Shown: in pieces, positions 16,788-27,113 of the stretch | How positions within the stretch are numbered: position 1 is the first letter of the stretch | Layout of the letters: every line of letters starts with the position of its first letter | Origin: Pseudoalteromonas arctica | GTDB taxonomy: Bacteria > Pseudomonadota > Gammaproteobacteria > Enterobacterales > Alteromonadaceae | Reading direction: 5' to 3' | Assembly (NCBI RefSeq): GCF_012927645.1 | Contig: NZ_JABBMT010000001.1 | Coordinates: 186,001 to 250,000 of the forward strand | Length of the DNA stretch: 64,000 bases | Notes under the pieces: model-generated | Database searches by the model: none | The model's input: only the letters and a program-made list of their open reading frames with translations | What the model was told of the DNA's origin: nothing | Translations under genes and position numbers: made by a program

Positions 16788-18644
16788 GTGATAAAAACAG
16801 TATACCTAGTCCTACCTGTTATTTTTTGCAGTTTATCGACCACAGCAATGGCCACTGATGTAATAAATAACACTGACTACATAGAACAAATAACAGTAAA
16901 AGTGTCAGCAACTGCAAATAATGAACCTGTTGGCACCTTTGCCGCACCCATCTCAAATTTAGAATACGATCCACGTGTTGATCTGCAATCGCGTAATATG
17001 GCCGAAGCACAAGCGGATGTCACTATTCGCGGTGGTATTTTTGAAAACACCGGTTTTCGGGTAGGTAGTGCCACCTTATTCGATCCACAGTCAGGTCATT
17101 ACTTTGCTGAAATTCCAATTGCACCGCAGATGCTTGATACCGCCGATATTTTTACTGGCGTTGATAATGCCTTGTATGGGGTTAATAGCTCTGTTGGTAC
17201 GGTGTCGTTTGGTTGGACGCCCATTAATACTGGCGGCAGTGTTTCATTAGGTACTGGTAATAACGACTTTAATTTACAAAGTATCAATGCTGGAGTCAGG
17301 CTGCCACTTGCAGGCCAGCCTGATTGGCAACTGGGTTTTCAAGGTGACTACGCGCACTCGCAAAGTGACGGCACCATAAAGCATGGCGATCACGATTTTA
17401 CCCGTGCCTCTGGCCGCGTACAGTTAACTGGCCCGCACTCTCAAACAGATTTATTTTATGGCTCGCAACAAAAGTTCTTTGGTTGGCCAAACTTGTACAC
17501 GCCATTTGGGGTCAACGAAACCGAAGATCTTGATACACAATTATTCATGCTTAATCATAAACAAGGCTATGCAAAACAAAGCTCTTTTGAAGTATCTGCG
17601 TATTATCGTAAAAATAACGACCATTATATTTACTCGCGTGAAAACCCCAGCGCATTTGAAGCTTTTCATGAAACAGACGTTAAATCTCTCGCGCTGTCTG
17701 GCCGTCATAGTAATAATGAATCGCTTGCTATTAATTACTCAGCGCAATACATGGAAGATGCAATTGAATCTACCACCCTTGAGAATAACTTTACCTCACG
17801 CAATTATTATAAACTTAGCGTGTTGCCAGAATACAAAACAGCAATTGATACTAACCAATTGCTGACCATTCGCTTAGGTGCTGCCTATGATAACACTAAC
17901 AGAGATGATTCGCAGCTCTCACTACTTGGCGACCTTGCATGGAATACGCAGCACAATGATGGCACAGAGCGCACAATGTACTTGTCGTTTGCACAAGCAA
18001 GTCAGGTCGCCGGATACACTGCCATCGGCGGCAGTGAATCGGGGGGATTATTTAGAAGTAATTATGATCTTGAACGTGAAAGCACCCAAAACATAGAGCT
18101 TGGTTTATTACTTGAAGAACACACTTGGCGTTTAGATTCAGCGATTTTTTACCGCCAAGATGAAAACCTGACCGATTGGACTTACAGCTACAGTTCTACT
18201 TCTGCCCGTGCAGCTAATCCTGTTGATATAGACACCGCAGGTATAGAGTTTTTAGCAACTAAGCATTTTGATACTGTTGAACTTATTAGCAGTTATACCT
18301 ATTTGCATAAGTCAGAAACTTATGGCGCAGAGGATATAGATGCCAGTTTTTATGCGTTAAATTTTCCTGATCATCGCGTCACGCTCGGCGCTATTTGGCA
18401 ACCCATGGATTTGCTGGAATTTAGAATTGATAACGAATGGCGTAAGCAACATGAAAATGCATTAAGAAATGACAATGATGAGGCGTTATTTACCCATTTA
18501 ACGTTAAAAATAACTCCATCGACACTTGATAACTTATTTATTACATTAGCGGCCGATAACTTATGGGGCGAATCGTTTGAGGAAATTCCAGGCACATCTG
18601 GGCGCGGTGAGCAATACACACTAAGTGCAACTTATAGCTGGTAA
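16788..18644 (+). CDS. TonB-dependent outer-membrane receptor
   Basis: A 618-residue protein starting at GTG 16788, with AAAGAG about 8 bp upstream. A signal peptide (MIKTVYLVLPVIFCSLSTTAMA) is followed by ITVKVSATA, a TonB-box-like strand, and a plug domain containing QADVTIRGGIFENTGFRVG. The remaining ~450 residues are a beta barrel of alternating strands ending in YTLSATYSW, with a terminal aromatic residue as in outer-membrane proteins. The length is typical of small receptors such as the vitamin B12 type. The ligand is unknown; no uptake genes adjoin. The palindrome at 16741 may control it. Confidence 0.9.
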   Translation: MIKTVYLVLPVIFCSLSTTAMATDVINNTDYIEQITVKVSATANNEPVGTFAAPISNLEYDPRVDLQSRNMAEAQADVTIRGGIFENTGFRVGSATLFDPQSGHYFAEIPIAPQMLDTADIFTGVDNALYGVNSSVGTVSFGWTPINTGGSVSLGTGNNDFNLQSINAGVRLPLAGQPDWQLGFQGDYAHSQSDGTIKHGDHDFTRASGRVQLTGPHSQTDLFYGSQQKFFGWPNLYTPFGVNETEDLDTQLFMLNHKQGYAKQSSFEVSAYYRKNNDHYIYSRENPSAFEAFHETDVKSLALSGRHSNNESLAINYSAQYMEDAIESTTLENNFTSRNYYKLSVLPEYKTAIDTNQLLTIRLGAAYDNTNRDDSQLSLLGDLAWNTQHNDGTERTMYLSFAQASQVAGYTAIGGSESGGLFRSNYDLERESTQNIELGLLLEEHTWRLDSAIFYRQDENLTDWTYSYSSTSARAANPVDIDTAGIEFLATKHFDTVELISSYTYLHKSETYGAEDIDASFYALNFPDHRVTLGAIWQPMDLLEFRIDNEWRKQHENALRNDNDEALFTHLTLKITPSTLDNLFITLAADNLWGESFEEIPGTSGRGEQYTLSATYSW

Positions 18645-18656
18645 AAAATATGTATA

Positions 18657-18688
18657 GAAACCGCATTTTTAAGATGCGGTTTTTTTTA
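18657..18688 (+). terminator. Terminator of the TonB receptor gene
   Basis: AACCGCAT/ATGCGGTT with a 6-nt loop and a run of eight T. It overlaps the last codon of the convergent YkgJ-family gene. Confidence 0.85.
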
Positions 18689-18949
18689 TGTCATTTGCTC
18701 TAATTCGGTAATTAATTGCAGCGCTTGCGCATTCGTTGTTCCACACACATCAATCGTCGCACTAAAATCACTGCATACTTTCGGGCGGCTTTCATCACCA
18801 AACAACTTGCATAAGTTATTGTTATCTAACTGAATGCAGCGCTCCCCTGCTTTTTTTCCATTAGGCATCCCCGGAATTGATGAACTAATACTTGGTGCGA
18901 TACAACATGCGCCACAGCCAAGTCGACATGCCATTGCTGATGTATTCAT
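18686..18949 (-). CDS. YkgJ family cysteine-cluster protein
   Basis: An 87-residue protein with eight cysteines: CRLGCGACC near the N-terminus, then GERCIQL, NLCKLFG, PKVCSDF and VCG. This is the spacing of YkgJ/UPF0153 proteins, proposed to bind zinc or an iron-sulfur cluster. Function unknown. Its stop codon lies in the T-run of the neighbouring terminator, so the two convergent genes are packed tail to tail. Confidence 0.85.
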   Translation of the reverse strand: MNTSAMACRLGCGACCIAPSISSSIPGMPNGKKAGERCIQLDNNNLCKLFGDESRPKVCSDFSATIDVCGTTNAQALQLITELEQMT

Positions 18950-19075
18950 CTTTGCCCCTTTTGTAATCTATTTCGCTAATTTGTTAATTGTGTAATGACT
19001 TGTTACATCTTTAAGCGCCTTATAAACACTTTCTTCATTATAATGACAATGTCACCTAATTATGAGGAAAGCCCT

Positions 19076-20248
19076 GTGGCTACTAAAAAACAAATCATTC
19101 TACCTATTGCCGTGTTAGTCGCAGGTGTAGGTCTAGCGGTTGCGTTTTCAGCGATGAAACAACCGCCAGAAGAAAAACCAGCACAAGATACACGCCCATT
19201 GGTCTCTGTTAATCCTATTCACCTTGATACAATTACTCTAGACGTAAAATCGTATGGTGTAGTAAAAGCAAAAGATCACACCCCACTGGTTGCGCAAGTA
19301 AGCGGTCAAGTGGTGTTTGTATCTGAGCAATTTGTGCAAGGTGGTTTTGTTAAGCAAGGTGATATTCTAGCACGAATAGATCCAAATGATTATGAAGCAG
19401 CGTTAATTGAAGCCCAAGCAGGCATGGCGCAAGCCAGCTCTGATCTAGAGATTGAGCGAGCGCAAGCTCATGTAGCACAAGCTGAGTGGGATCGCATAAA
19501 AGACGATTCAAATCAAATGATCCCATCTCAATTATATTTACGCAAACCACAATTAGCCGAAAAACTAGCGCGTTATCGTGCCGCGCAAGCTTCTGAAAAA
19601 CGCGCAAAACGTAATTTAGAGCGCACATACATAAAAGCGCCTTATGATGCGATTATTTCTGAACGTGCAATTAGTTTAGGCAGTGTAGTCAATCCTGGAA
19701 GCCAATTTGGTGCTCTTAGTTCAATCTTGGTTGCTGAAATTCGCCTGCCTGTGGCTGATAAAGAATTACAATACCTGACTAACCGTGGTATCGGCGCTAA
19801 TGTTACGCTCACTGCTGACTATGCAGGTAAGCCAACGACATGGCAGGCTAAGGTTGTCCGCAGTGAAGGTGTTATTGATCAAAAAAGTCGTATGAGCTAT
19901 CTAGTTGCGCAAGTTAATACCCCTTATGCTAGTGAACAACCACTGCGTTATGGCTCTTATATCAATGCCACTATTTCTGGCCGTGAACTGGATAATGCGA
20001 TTATCGTTCCTCATCACTTAGTGAAAAACGGCAAAATAGCAGTAATGAATGACGATTTAACGCTTTCATTTAAGTCTCTTAATATCATTAGAGAACAAAA
20101 TGGTATGGTCATCGCATCGCAAGGCTTAAATGATGGTGAGCAATTGATCACATCAGCTTTAGATTTTCCAACTGAAGGCATGCAAGTCAAACTAAATGAC
20201 ACTGATAAATCTGCTGGTGTAACGCAACTTGCGCTAAAAGAGGAATAA
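19076..20248 (+). CDS. RND efflux periplasmic adaptor (HlyD/MFP family)
   Basis: I place the start at GTG 19076 because AGGAAAG lies just upstream and the product then begins MATKKQIILPIAVLVAGVGLAV, an ordinary membrane anchor. A frame start at 18995 would add 27 residues without a ribosome binding site. The 390-residue product has a lipoyl-like half motif (PLVAQVSGQVVFVSEQFVQGGFVKQGDILARID), a helical hairpin rich in alanine and glutamine (residues ~110-180), then the second half lipoyl region (AKRNLERTYIKAPYDAIISE). It links the inner-membrane pump at 20252-23434, 3 bp downstream, to an outer-membrane channel. No TolC-like gene is present here. Confidence 0.92.
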   Translation: MATKKQIILPIAVLVAGVGLAVAFSAMKQPPEEKPAQDTRPLVSVNPIHLDTITLDVKSYGVVKAKDHTPLVAQVSGQVVFVSEQFVQGGFVKQGDILARIDPNDYEAALIEAQAGMAQASSDLEIERAQAHVAQAEWDRIKDDSNQMIPSQLYLRKPQLAEKLARYRAAQASEKRAKRNLERTYIKAPYDAIISERAISLGSVVNPGSQFGALSSILVAEIRLPVADKELQYLTNRGIGANVTLTADYAGKPTTWQAKVVRSEGVIDQKSRMSYLVAQVNTPYASEQPLRYGSYINATISGRELDNAIIVPHHLVKNGKIAVMNDDLTLSFKSLNIIREQNGMVIASQGLNDGEQLITSALDFPTEGMQVKLNDTDKSAGVTQLALKEE

Positions 20249-20251
20249 ATC

Positions 20252-23200
20252 ATGAGCATTGAGAATGAAAAAGGCTTAATTGCTTGGTTTGCGCGTAATC
20301 CAGTTGCGGCAAACTTGATCATGATTTTTATCCTGGTGGGTGGCCTACTAACCGCCTTAACCATCCGCAAGCAAGCATTTCCACAGTTTGAAAGTAATTG
20401 GGTAAGTGTTCAAGCTATCTATCCTGGTGCGGCTCCGCAAGAGGTTGAAGAAGGCATAACCATTAAAATTGAAGAAAACCTCGAAGGTACTGAAGGTATC
20501 AAACGCCTAATTACCTATTCAAACCGTGGTTATTCTCAGGCTTGGATCGAAATCGAAGAAAAGTACGACCTTCAAGAAGCCCTCGACGAAATAAAAGCAC
20601 AAGTAGATGCTATTAATTCGTTCCCTGCGGGTATGGAGCGGCCAATTATTCAGCGCGAAAAGTTTCAACAAGAAGTGATGGTACTTGCGCTTTATGGCGA
20701 CATGACTTATGCACAATTGAAGGAACTAGGCACTAATTTAGAGGATGAATTACTGGCTTTACCTAGCGTTAATTTAGTTGATTTTTTCAGCGGCTTAAAT
20801 TACGAAATAGGCATTGAGATTAGCCCAGATAAACTGCGTGAATACGGCCTTACTTTTAGAGATGTTTCTAACGCGGTGAAAAGCTTTTCGACCAATATGT
20901 CAGCAGGCCAAATTCGTTCAGAAAATGGCTATATTTCGATGCGTGTTGAAAAGCAAGCCTACCGCGGTAATGAGTTTGAGAAACTTCCTTTAATTACCCT
21001 TGCTGACGGCGCACAAATATATTTAGGCGATGTAGCCACCATTAATGATGGTTTTGAAGAAGGTCTACTTTATTCTAAATATAATGGTAAAAACTCGCTA
21101 ATTTATGAAATTAACGCATCTAAAGATCAGGATATAACAGACGTTGCCAAAGTGCTTAAACACTATATGGCAGAGAAAGCGTCACAATTACCACAGGGTG
21201 TAAAACTAACACCTATGATTGATCTAACTTACTACCTACAAGGTCGACTTGATATGATGGTCGACAATATGATCTGGGGTGGCATTTTAGTCATGATTGT
21301 ATTGGCATTATTTTTACCACTGAGATTAGCATTTTGGGTAATGATGGGCTTGCCTGTATCATTTTTAGGCGCATTTTTGTTTATGCCAATTGGCTTTTTA
21401 GACATCACCATTAATATGGTGTCGTTATTTGCCTTTATTATTGTGCTGGGTATTGTGGTGGACGATGCCATTGTAGTGGGCGAATCAGCCAGTGCAGAAA
21501 TTGAAAAGCACGGCCATTCTCTCGAAAATGTTATACGCGGTGTAAAACGCGTTGCAATGCCTGCGACATTTGGTGTATTAACGACGATTGCCGCATTCTT
21601 ACCACAAGCGATGGCCTCAGGTCCCGGCGCAGCATTTTCGAAAGCCATTGGGGTCGTTATTATATTATGTTTGATTTTCTCGTTAATTGAATCAAAACTC
21701 ATTTTGCCTGCCCACATCGCAGCAATGGATCCCCGTAAACCGAATCCTAAAAATCCATTGCACAAAGTACGCATGGTTGTTGATACTGGCTTAAAGTCAT
21801 TTGTCGAAAATTATTACACGCCATTTGTAGGACACTGTATTCATTACCGTTACACTGTGATTATTGGCTTCTTATGTATTTTAATCGTCAGCGCTGGTAT
21901 GTTTTCTGGGGGCTTGGTTAAGTTTGTACCAAACCCTAAAATACCACACGACTTCCCCCGTATTGTTGTAGAAATGAATCTAGAATCGTCTGAGCAAGCA
22001 ACACTCGAAACCGCCAAAAAAATCGAAGCGGTATTACTTAGTGTCGATGAAGAGCTTGAAGCGCAGTACGGACAAAAAATGATTCGTGACCTTTCGGTAA
22101 GCCTTCGAGGCCGTACAGGGGCGCAATTAATGGCCGTTCTTATTGAGCCTGACAAACGCCCAATTGATACGTTTACACTCAGTGCATTATGGCGTGAAAA
22201 AATGCCACCGCTTCCTGGTGTTAAAACACTGACTATTCAAGATAACCTATTTGGCGGTGGTCGAGACGATGGCGATATCAGCTTTAGGCTTGAAGGTAAA
22301 AATGCCGATGAACTTAAAGAAGTGGCAACCAAACTAAAAGCGAAACTACAAAGCATGGAAGGTGTGGGCGATGTGAACGATTCAATGCAAAGTGCCACTG
22401 ACGAAGTGCAACTTAATTTAAAACCACTTGCCTACAGCATGGGCTTAACACTTGCTGATGTGGCATCACAGGTTAGTTTTAGCTACTACGGGTTGGAAGC
22501 TCAACGTATTTTACGTGAAGGCGAAGAGATCAAAGTGATGATCCGCTATCCAGAAGACGAGCGAAACTCTATCAGTAATATACATAGTACGCGAATTATT
22601 ACGCCCTCTGGCGCTGAAGTTCCGCTTAGCGAAGTCGCAGAAATAAACTTGGTCGATGGTGTTAACAGCATCCGCCGTGAAAACTCAAACAGAACGGTCA
22701 ATGTATGGGCCGCTATTAATACCGACAAAGTTGAGCCGTTTGCTATCGCACAAGAAATTCGTGATGAATATTTGCCGTCACTGCTAAAAAATTACCCAGG
22801 TGTTAAAAGTAACGTTGCTGGTCGAGTACAAGAAGAGATGGAAAGTGCTGATGAGCAATTGCGTGATTTTGCTATTTCACTGATGATTATTTTTGCGCTG
22901 TTAGCCATACCGCTGCGCTCATACTCGCAACCACTGATTATTATGTCGGTGATCCCATTTGGTGTTGTAGGTGCAATGTATGGGCACATGGTATTAGGTA
23001 TGACAATGAGCGGCCTATCAATGTTTGGCATCATTGCCGTAGCCGGTATTGTTGTTAATGACTCACTAGTCATGGTTGATTTTGTAAATAAAGCGCGCGC
23101 TGAAGGCGTAGCAATAAAAGAAGCGGTTATGCAAGCAGGTGCTCGTCGCTTTAGAGCAATATTACTGACCTCAGTAACCACCTTTATCGGTGTACTCCCC

Positions 23201-23434
23201 ATTATTATGGAAACCAGCTTACAGGCACAAATTGTAATTCCGATGGCTGTGTCACTGGCCTTTGGGGTGTTATTTGCCACAGTGATCACGCTGATCCTGA
23301 TCCCATGTCAATATGTCGCACTAGAAGATGCTAAACGATTAATTCGTAAATGGCGTGGCAAAGAAGCGCTGGTAGATGGTAAACCGCTTGATGATAAAGC
23401 TATAGATCAAAAGGTATCCCCTACTCACTCGTAA
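20252..23434 (+). CDS. RND family efflux pump inner-membrane permease
   Basis: A 1060-residue pump with the internal two-fold repeat of RND transporters: a first transmembrane helix (VAANLIMIFILVGGLLTALTI), a large periplasmic loop, helices 2-6, helix 7, a second loop and helices 8-12. The proton-relay pair of helix 4 is present as IVVDDAIVVGE (Asp404-Asp405). It uses proton influx to drive export of hydrophobic or drug-like compounds. It sits 3 bp after the adaptor gene and is followed by a terminator. The sequence is closer to the broad HAE-type group of marine proteobacteria than to AcrB, and the substrate is unknown. Confidence 0.93.
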   Translation: MSIENEKGLIAWFARNPVAANLIMIFILVGGLLTALTIRKQAFPQFESNWVSVQAIYPGAAPQEVEEGITIKIEENLEGTEGIKRLITYSNRGYSQAWIEIEEKYDLQEALDEIKAQVDAINSFPAGMERPIIQREKFQQEVMVLALYGDMTYAQLKELGTNLEDELLALPSVNLVDFFSGLNYEIGIEISPDKLREYGLTFRDVSNAVKSFSTNMSAGQIRSENGYISMRVEKQAYRGNEFEKLPLITLADGAQIYLGDVATINDGFEEGLLYSKYNGKNSLIYEINASKDQDITDVAKVLKHYMAEKASQLPQGVKLTPMIDLTYYLQGRLDMMVDNMIWGGILVMIVLALFLPLRLAFWVMMGLPVSFLGAFLFMPIGFLDITINMVSLFAFIIVLGIVVDDAIVVGESASAEIEKHGHSLENVIRGVKRVAMPATFGVLTTIAAFLPQAMASGPGAAFSKAIGVVIILCLIFSLIESKLILPAHIAAMDPRKPNPKNPLHKVRMVVDTGLKSFVENYYTPFVGHCIHYRYTVIIGFLCILIVSAGMFSGGLVKFVPNPKIPHDFPRIVVEMNLESSEQATLETAKKIEAVLLSVDEELEAQYGQKMIRDLSVSLRGRTGAQLMAVLIEPDKRPIDTFTLSALWREKMPPLPGVKTLTIQDNLFGGGRDDGDISFRLEGKNADELKEVATKLKAKLQSMEGVGDVNDSMQSATDEVQLNLKPLAYSMGLTLADVASQVSFSYYGLEAQRILREGEEIKVMIRYPEDERNSISNIHSTRIITPSGAEVPLSEVAEINLVDGVNSIRRENSNRTVNVWAAINTDKVEPFAIAQEIRDEYLPSLLKNYPGVKSNVAGRVQEEMESADEQLRDFAISLMIIFALLAIPLRSYSQPLIIMSVIPFGVVGAMYGHMVLGMTMSGLSMFGIIAVAGIVVNDSLVMVDFVNKARAEGVAIKEAVMQAGARRFRAILLTSVTTFIGVLPIIMETSLQAQIVIPMAVSLAFGVLFATVITLILIPCQYVALEDAKRLIRKWRGKEALVDGKPLDDKAIDQKVSPTHS

Positions 23435-23455
23435 AATTTGAAATCCCAACCAACT

Positions 23456-23487
23456 AGCCCGCGATGTTTACAATACGGGCTTTTTTA
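23456..23487 (+). terminator. Terminator of the RND operon
   Basis: AGCCCG/CGGGCT with a 14-nt loop and TTTTTT, 22 bp after the pump stop. Confidence 0.65.
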
Positions 23488-23607
23488 TGCTTATAACAAC
23501 AAGGACATATAATTTATTCACATAAAATCAACACGATAATAATTTACTTTGTATTTTATCCACGGTAAAAGTAGTACATAAAACAAACTAAAAAACTAAG
23601 GAAGCTC

Positions 23608-25053
23608 ATGAAACTCACCTCGAATATGTTTTACCACACTATTTTTATCACAGCTCTACTACTGCTCTCACACACTGCAATTGCAGGCGAACACGCGAAA
23701 GAAATGGATGTATTTATTGAACAATTTCATGATTTTAAACAATTCAATGGCAACGTACTGGTCGCCAAGCAAGGTAAAATTATTTTTGAAAAAAGCTATG
23801 GCTACGCCAATTTTGAATGGGACATCAAAAATACAGCCGATACTAAGTTTCGCATTGGCTCTATTACTAAACAATTTACTGCCATGCTTATTTTACAGTT
23901 AGCGCAGCAGAATAAAATACAGCTTGATGCTCCCCTTGCTACTTACCTGCCTGATTATCGTAAAGACTTAGCAAATAAAATTACTATACGCCAAATACTT
24001 AATCATACATCAGGGCTAAGTAATTATACGCGAGCAAAAGCTTTTAAAAGTGATTACAGTCGCAACCCTTACAGTGTGGATGAGTTTATAAAATTATTAT
24101 GCAGTGACGATTTACTCTTTGAACCTGGCACACAATTTCGCTACAGCAATTCAGGCTACTTTATTTTGGGCGCCGTGATTGAAAAAGTCACTCAACGTCG
24201 TTATCAAGATGTACTGCAAGAAAATATTTTTAAACCACTTAATATGCATAACACTGGTTATGATTCACATGCAAAAATAATCAACCAACGTGCATCTGGT
24301 TATAACAATAACTTAGACGGTTACACTAATGCCGATTATCTAGATATGTCGATCCCTTATGCTGCGGGGTCAATATACTCAACCGCACGCGATCTCGTTA
24401 AGTGGGACCAAGCGCTGCATACAAATAAGCTAATAAATAAAGAACTAAAAAAACAAATGTACACCGTATCTGAACAGCGTAATTACGCACTTGGCTGGGA
24501 AGTTAATCAGCTAGATGCTGATAAATATGGTAAACCACTGACACAAGTACAACATGGCGGTGGTATCGAAGGGTTTAATGCATTTATTAGCCGTATTATT
24601 GAAGATCAGCTACTGGTGATAATTTTAAATAACACGGGCGGTGCACCAATGACACCTATGACTAAAGGATTAACCAATATTTTTTATGGTAAGCCCTATG
24701 ACGGTGCAACTGAAAATGTGGATAGCCAGCTCTATCATGCCTTGCAAAATGGCGGTATTGCACAGCTTAAAAGCAAATATAATCAATTGGATGAGAAAAA
24801 AGTTCCGCTGCGAGAAAGAAGCATCAATTACTTTGGTTATGAATTAATAGCAATGAAAAAACTCGATGCCGCAATCACAGTATTTGAACTAAATACTGCT
24901 AAATACCCCGATTCTGCTAATACTCACGATAGTCTGGGTGAAGCGTATTTAACTGCTAATAAACCCGTTCTTGCATTAAAAAGTTACCAGCGCGCCCTTG
25001 AATTAAACCCCGACAATGAAAGTGCAAAGCAAGCTATTATAAAACTACAATAA
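23608..25053 (+). CDS. Class C beta-lactamase-fold serine hydrolase with TPR tail
   Basis: A 481-residue secreted protein. The signal peptide ends near GEHA (residues 1-26). The catalytic domain has S85-I-T-K88 (the SxxK nucleophile), Y179-S-N181 (YxN) and HGGGIEGF in place of the KTG motif, the pattern of class C beta-lactamase-like esterases and D-Ala peptidases. The last ~110 residues form tetratricopeptide-like helices ending in LKSYQRALELNPDNESA, a fusion often seen in such hydrolases. It could act on peptidoglycan peptides, beta-lactams or esters; sequence does not decide. GGAAG lies before the ATG, and a terminator follows. Confidence 0.88.
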   Translation: MKLTSNMFYHTIFITALLLLSHTAIAGEHAKEMDVFIEQFHDFKQFNGNVLVAKQGKIIFEKSYGYANFEWDIKNTADTKFRIGSITKQFTAMLILQLAQQNKIQLDAPLATYLPDYRKDLANKITIRQILNHTSGLSNYTRAKAFKSDYSRNPYSVDEFIKLLCSDDLLFEPGTQFRYSNSGYFILGAVIEKVTQRRYQDVLQENIFKPLNMHNTGYDSHAKIINQRASGYNNNLDGYTNADYLDMSIPYAAGSIYSTARDLVKWDQALHTNKLINKELKKQMYTVSEQRNYALGWEVNQLDADKYGKPLTQVQHGGGIEGFNAFISRIIEDQLLVIILNNTGGAPMTPMTKGLTNIFYGKPYDGATENVDSQLYHALQNGGIAQLKSKYNQLDEKKVPLRERSINYFGYELIAMKKLDAAITVFELNTAKYPDSANTHDSLGEAYLTANKPVLALKSYQRALELNPDNESAKQAIIKLQ

Positions 25054-25061
25054 TCCTAAGT

Positions 25062-25086
25062 AAAAAGCCACGATCGTGGCTTTTTA
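25062..25086 (+). terminator. Bidirectional terminator
   Basis: AAAAAGCCACGATCGTGGCT followed by TTTT forms a near-perfect stem between the convergent hydrolase and ribB genes. Confidence 0.85.
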
Positions 25087-25097
25087 CTAAAACCTTT

Positions 25098-25760
25098 CTA
25101 ACAAGCGTGTTGTTGATTTATATGTATATACTGCACTAAATCTTCAATTGAAACCACCACCATGCCATGCTTTAAAGCAAATTCACTCACCTGCGGTAAA
25201 CGAGCCATAGAGCCATCAACATTATTTAATTCGCAAATAACGCCAAAAGGTTTTAAGCCTGCTAATTGCATCAAATCTACCGATGCTTCGGTGTGACCAC
25301 GACGTACAAGTACACCACCAGTTTGTGCGCGCAGGCCAAAGACATGACCCGGTCGAGATAAATCCTCCGGCTTGGCATTATCTGCCGTTGCAGCTTTGAT
25401 TGTCGTGACTCGATCAGCTGCTGAAACACCCGTTGTAACACCTTTTCGAGCCTCAATCGTAACCGTATAAGCAGTTTGATTTTGGCTGGTGTTGTTGTGC
25501 ACAACCATTTGCGGTAAGTCGAGTTGTTTAACTCGCTCATCACCCATGCATAAACACACAATACCACTGCCTTCACGGATCATCATCGCCATTTGCTCAG
25601 TGGTTAAGTGCTGTGCTGAAAACACAAAGTCACCTTCATTTTCACGGTTTTCATCATCTACCACAAGCACACCTTCACCTTGCTGCAATGCAACAATAGC
25701 ACGTTCAACGCGCTCGAGTGGTTCGCCAAATTGGCTAAGTAAAGAAGACTGAATCATCAT
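25098..25760 (-). CDS. ribB: 3,4-dihydroxy-2-butanone-4-phosphate synthase
   Basis: A 220-residue enzyme that turns ribulose 5-phosphate into the four-carbon precursor of riboflavin. [17 protein letters not shown] (residues 33-49) holds the acidic metal-binding loop; [14 protein letters not shown] and [10 protein letters not shown] and [11 protein letters not shown] are the other conserved blocks. The length fits the stand-alone synthase without a fused GTP cyclohydrolase II domain. It has an FMN riboswitch in its leader, so it is a riboflavin-regulated, single-gene unit. The C-terminus ends HINQQHAC, slightly longer than the family core. Confidence 0.95.
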   Translation of the reverse strand: MMIQSSLLSQFGEPLERVERAIVALQQGEGVLVVDDENRENEGDFVFSAQHLTTEQMAMMIREGSGIVCLCMGDERVKQLDLPQMVVHNNTSQNQTAYTVTIEARKGVTTGVSAADRVTTIKAATADNAKPEDLSRPGHVFGLRAQTGGVLVRRGHTEASVDLMQLAGLKPFGVICELNNVDGSMARLPQVSEFALKHGMVVVSIEDLVQYIHINQQHAC

Positions 25761-25861
25761 TTTTAATACCTATTTAAATATGAAAAGATTCAGGACATTG
25801 AAAGGCACAGCAAAAAGACCACCCGCAGGTAGTCAATACTGTTTATAGATTAACTATATTC

Positions 25862-25994
25862 TCTTTCATCCGGACTATGACCGTCGGCTCTGGCCTCTCA
25901 CCAGATCTGCTGACCTTTAATTGCATTAAAGCGCTCGCGGGCTCACTTTGCTAAGTATACCGCCGGTGGGGAATTTCACCCCGCCCTGAGAATT
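25862..25994 (-). ncRNA. FMN riboswitch (RFN element)
   Basis: The minus strand reads TCTCAGGGCGGGGTGAAATTC, CCCCACCGGCGGTA, AGCCCGCGAGCG, GGTCAGCAGATCTGGTGAGA and CCGACGGTCATAGTCCGGATG in order, the conserved core of the FMN riboswitch. It lies about 100 bp upstream of the ribB start and should shut off ribB when FMN is plentiful. Confidence 0.96.
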
Positions 25995-26060
25995 TGCTAA
26001 TACAACTTGCCTGTAATAGCGGGGTTATTTTATACCTAAATATGTATTAAATACGAGTAA

Positions 26061-26999
26061 TTAATCATCAAGAATACTGTTTTCTAGTATACCTTTATCA
26101 ATTAATTGGTTGATTATTGCACGTGATTTTTGCCTACATGCATCTCTGAGCAATCGAACGGCTGGAGTAATTGATTGACGACTAGGGCAAATTAACCACA
26201 GCTCACCACTGGTATGCTGATAGTCATTCATCACGGTAACGACTCTATCGTTAAGTAGGTCATCAGCAATATCTAATGCCGACTTTACAGCAAGCCCTTT
26301 ACCAGCAACACACCAACGCCTGACTAGATCACCATCATTAGAGGCGCGTTTACCCTGCATTTTTACTTTGTAGTTATTTTGCCCGTCGGTGAATTCCCAC
26401 ACATTATTGATAATATCTTGTAATTGATAAAACAAACCTTGGTGCTGGTCTAATTCATCTGGATGTGCAGGCTCACCATGGCATTTTAGATACGACGGGG
26501 TGGCGCATAACAATCGTGGGATATTACAAATTTTAAACCCGTAAACATTGGCATCATTTGGCGAACCATAACGCAGCGCTATATCTACAGAATCGCGGTA
26601 AAAATCTACGTTGCTGTCACTAATATGTGTGCGTAGGCTCACTTTAGGGTAATTATCCATAATTTCATCAATCCAAGGGATCACTAAATTACGGCCAAGA
26701 TCAGAAGATAAAGCCACTCTTAGCTCCCCTTCAATCTCATCATGTTCACCTTTCAGGTTTTGCCGAGCTTGCTCAAGTATTGCTATTGCTTGCTCGCACT
26801 GAGGAATGTAACGCTCGCCAGCTGCAGATAGCCTAAGATGACGTGTTGTTCGTACAAATAAGTCAACACCTAAAGTCGCTTCTACACGTTTGATAGCAGC
26901 ACTGGCGGTTGCGGTACGCATATCCAATTTTACTGCTGCAAGGGTAATACTTTTAAATTCCGCAACTTTTAAAATAAGTTTTAAATCGTCAATCTGCAT
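26061..26999 (-). CDS. LysR family transcriptional regulator
   Basis: From ATG 26999 the product has 312 residues and begins MQIDDLKLILKVAEF, as LysR proteins commonly do. A TTG at 27029 would add ten residues but is not needed. The N-terminal helix-turn-helix (SITLAAVKLDMRTATASAAIKRVEATLGVDLFVR) is followed by the linker helix and a two-lobed effector-binding domain. It is transcribed away from the nitroreductase gene, with 114 bp between starts, the usual arrangement for a LysR protein that controls its divergent neighbour. The effector is unknown. Confidence 0.9.
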   Translation of the reverse strand: MQIDDLKLILKVAEFKSITLAAVKLDMRTATASAAIKRVEATLGVDLFVRTTRHLRLSAAGERYIPQCEQAIAILEQARQNLKGEHDEIEGELRVALSSDLGRNLVIPWIDEIMDNYPKVSLRTHISDSNVDFYRDSVDIALRYGSPNDANVYGFKICNIPRLLCATPSYLKCHGEPAHPDELDQHQGLFYQLQDIINNVWEFTDGQNNYKVKMQGKRASNDGDLVRRWCVAGKGLAVKSALDIADDLLNDRVVTVMNDYQHTSGELWLICPSRQSITPAVRLLRDACRQKSRAIINQLIDKGILENSILDD

Positions 27000-27113
27000 A
27001 TTATCTAAATATATTTGATAATGATTCAATAATTATGCTGTTTATCAAAAGTAATGCAAGCGCTATCATCCGCTTCATTCAACAGCTTTGATTATTCGCT
27101 ACAGGAACCAATT

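Noticed and set aside
21232..21774. 180-codon minus-strand ORF
   Set aside because: Antisense to the RND pump transmembrane region; no independent support.
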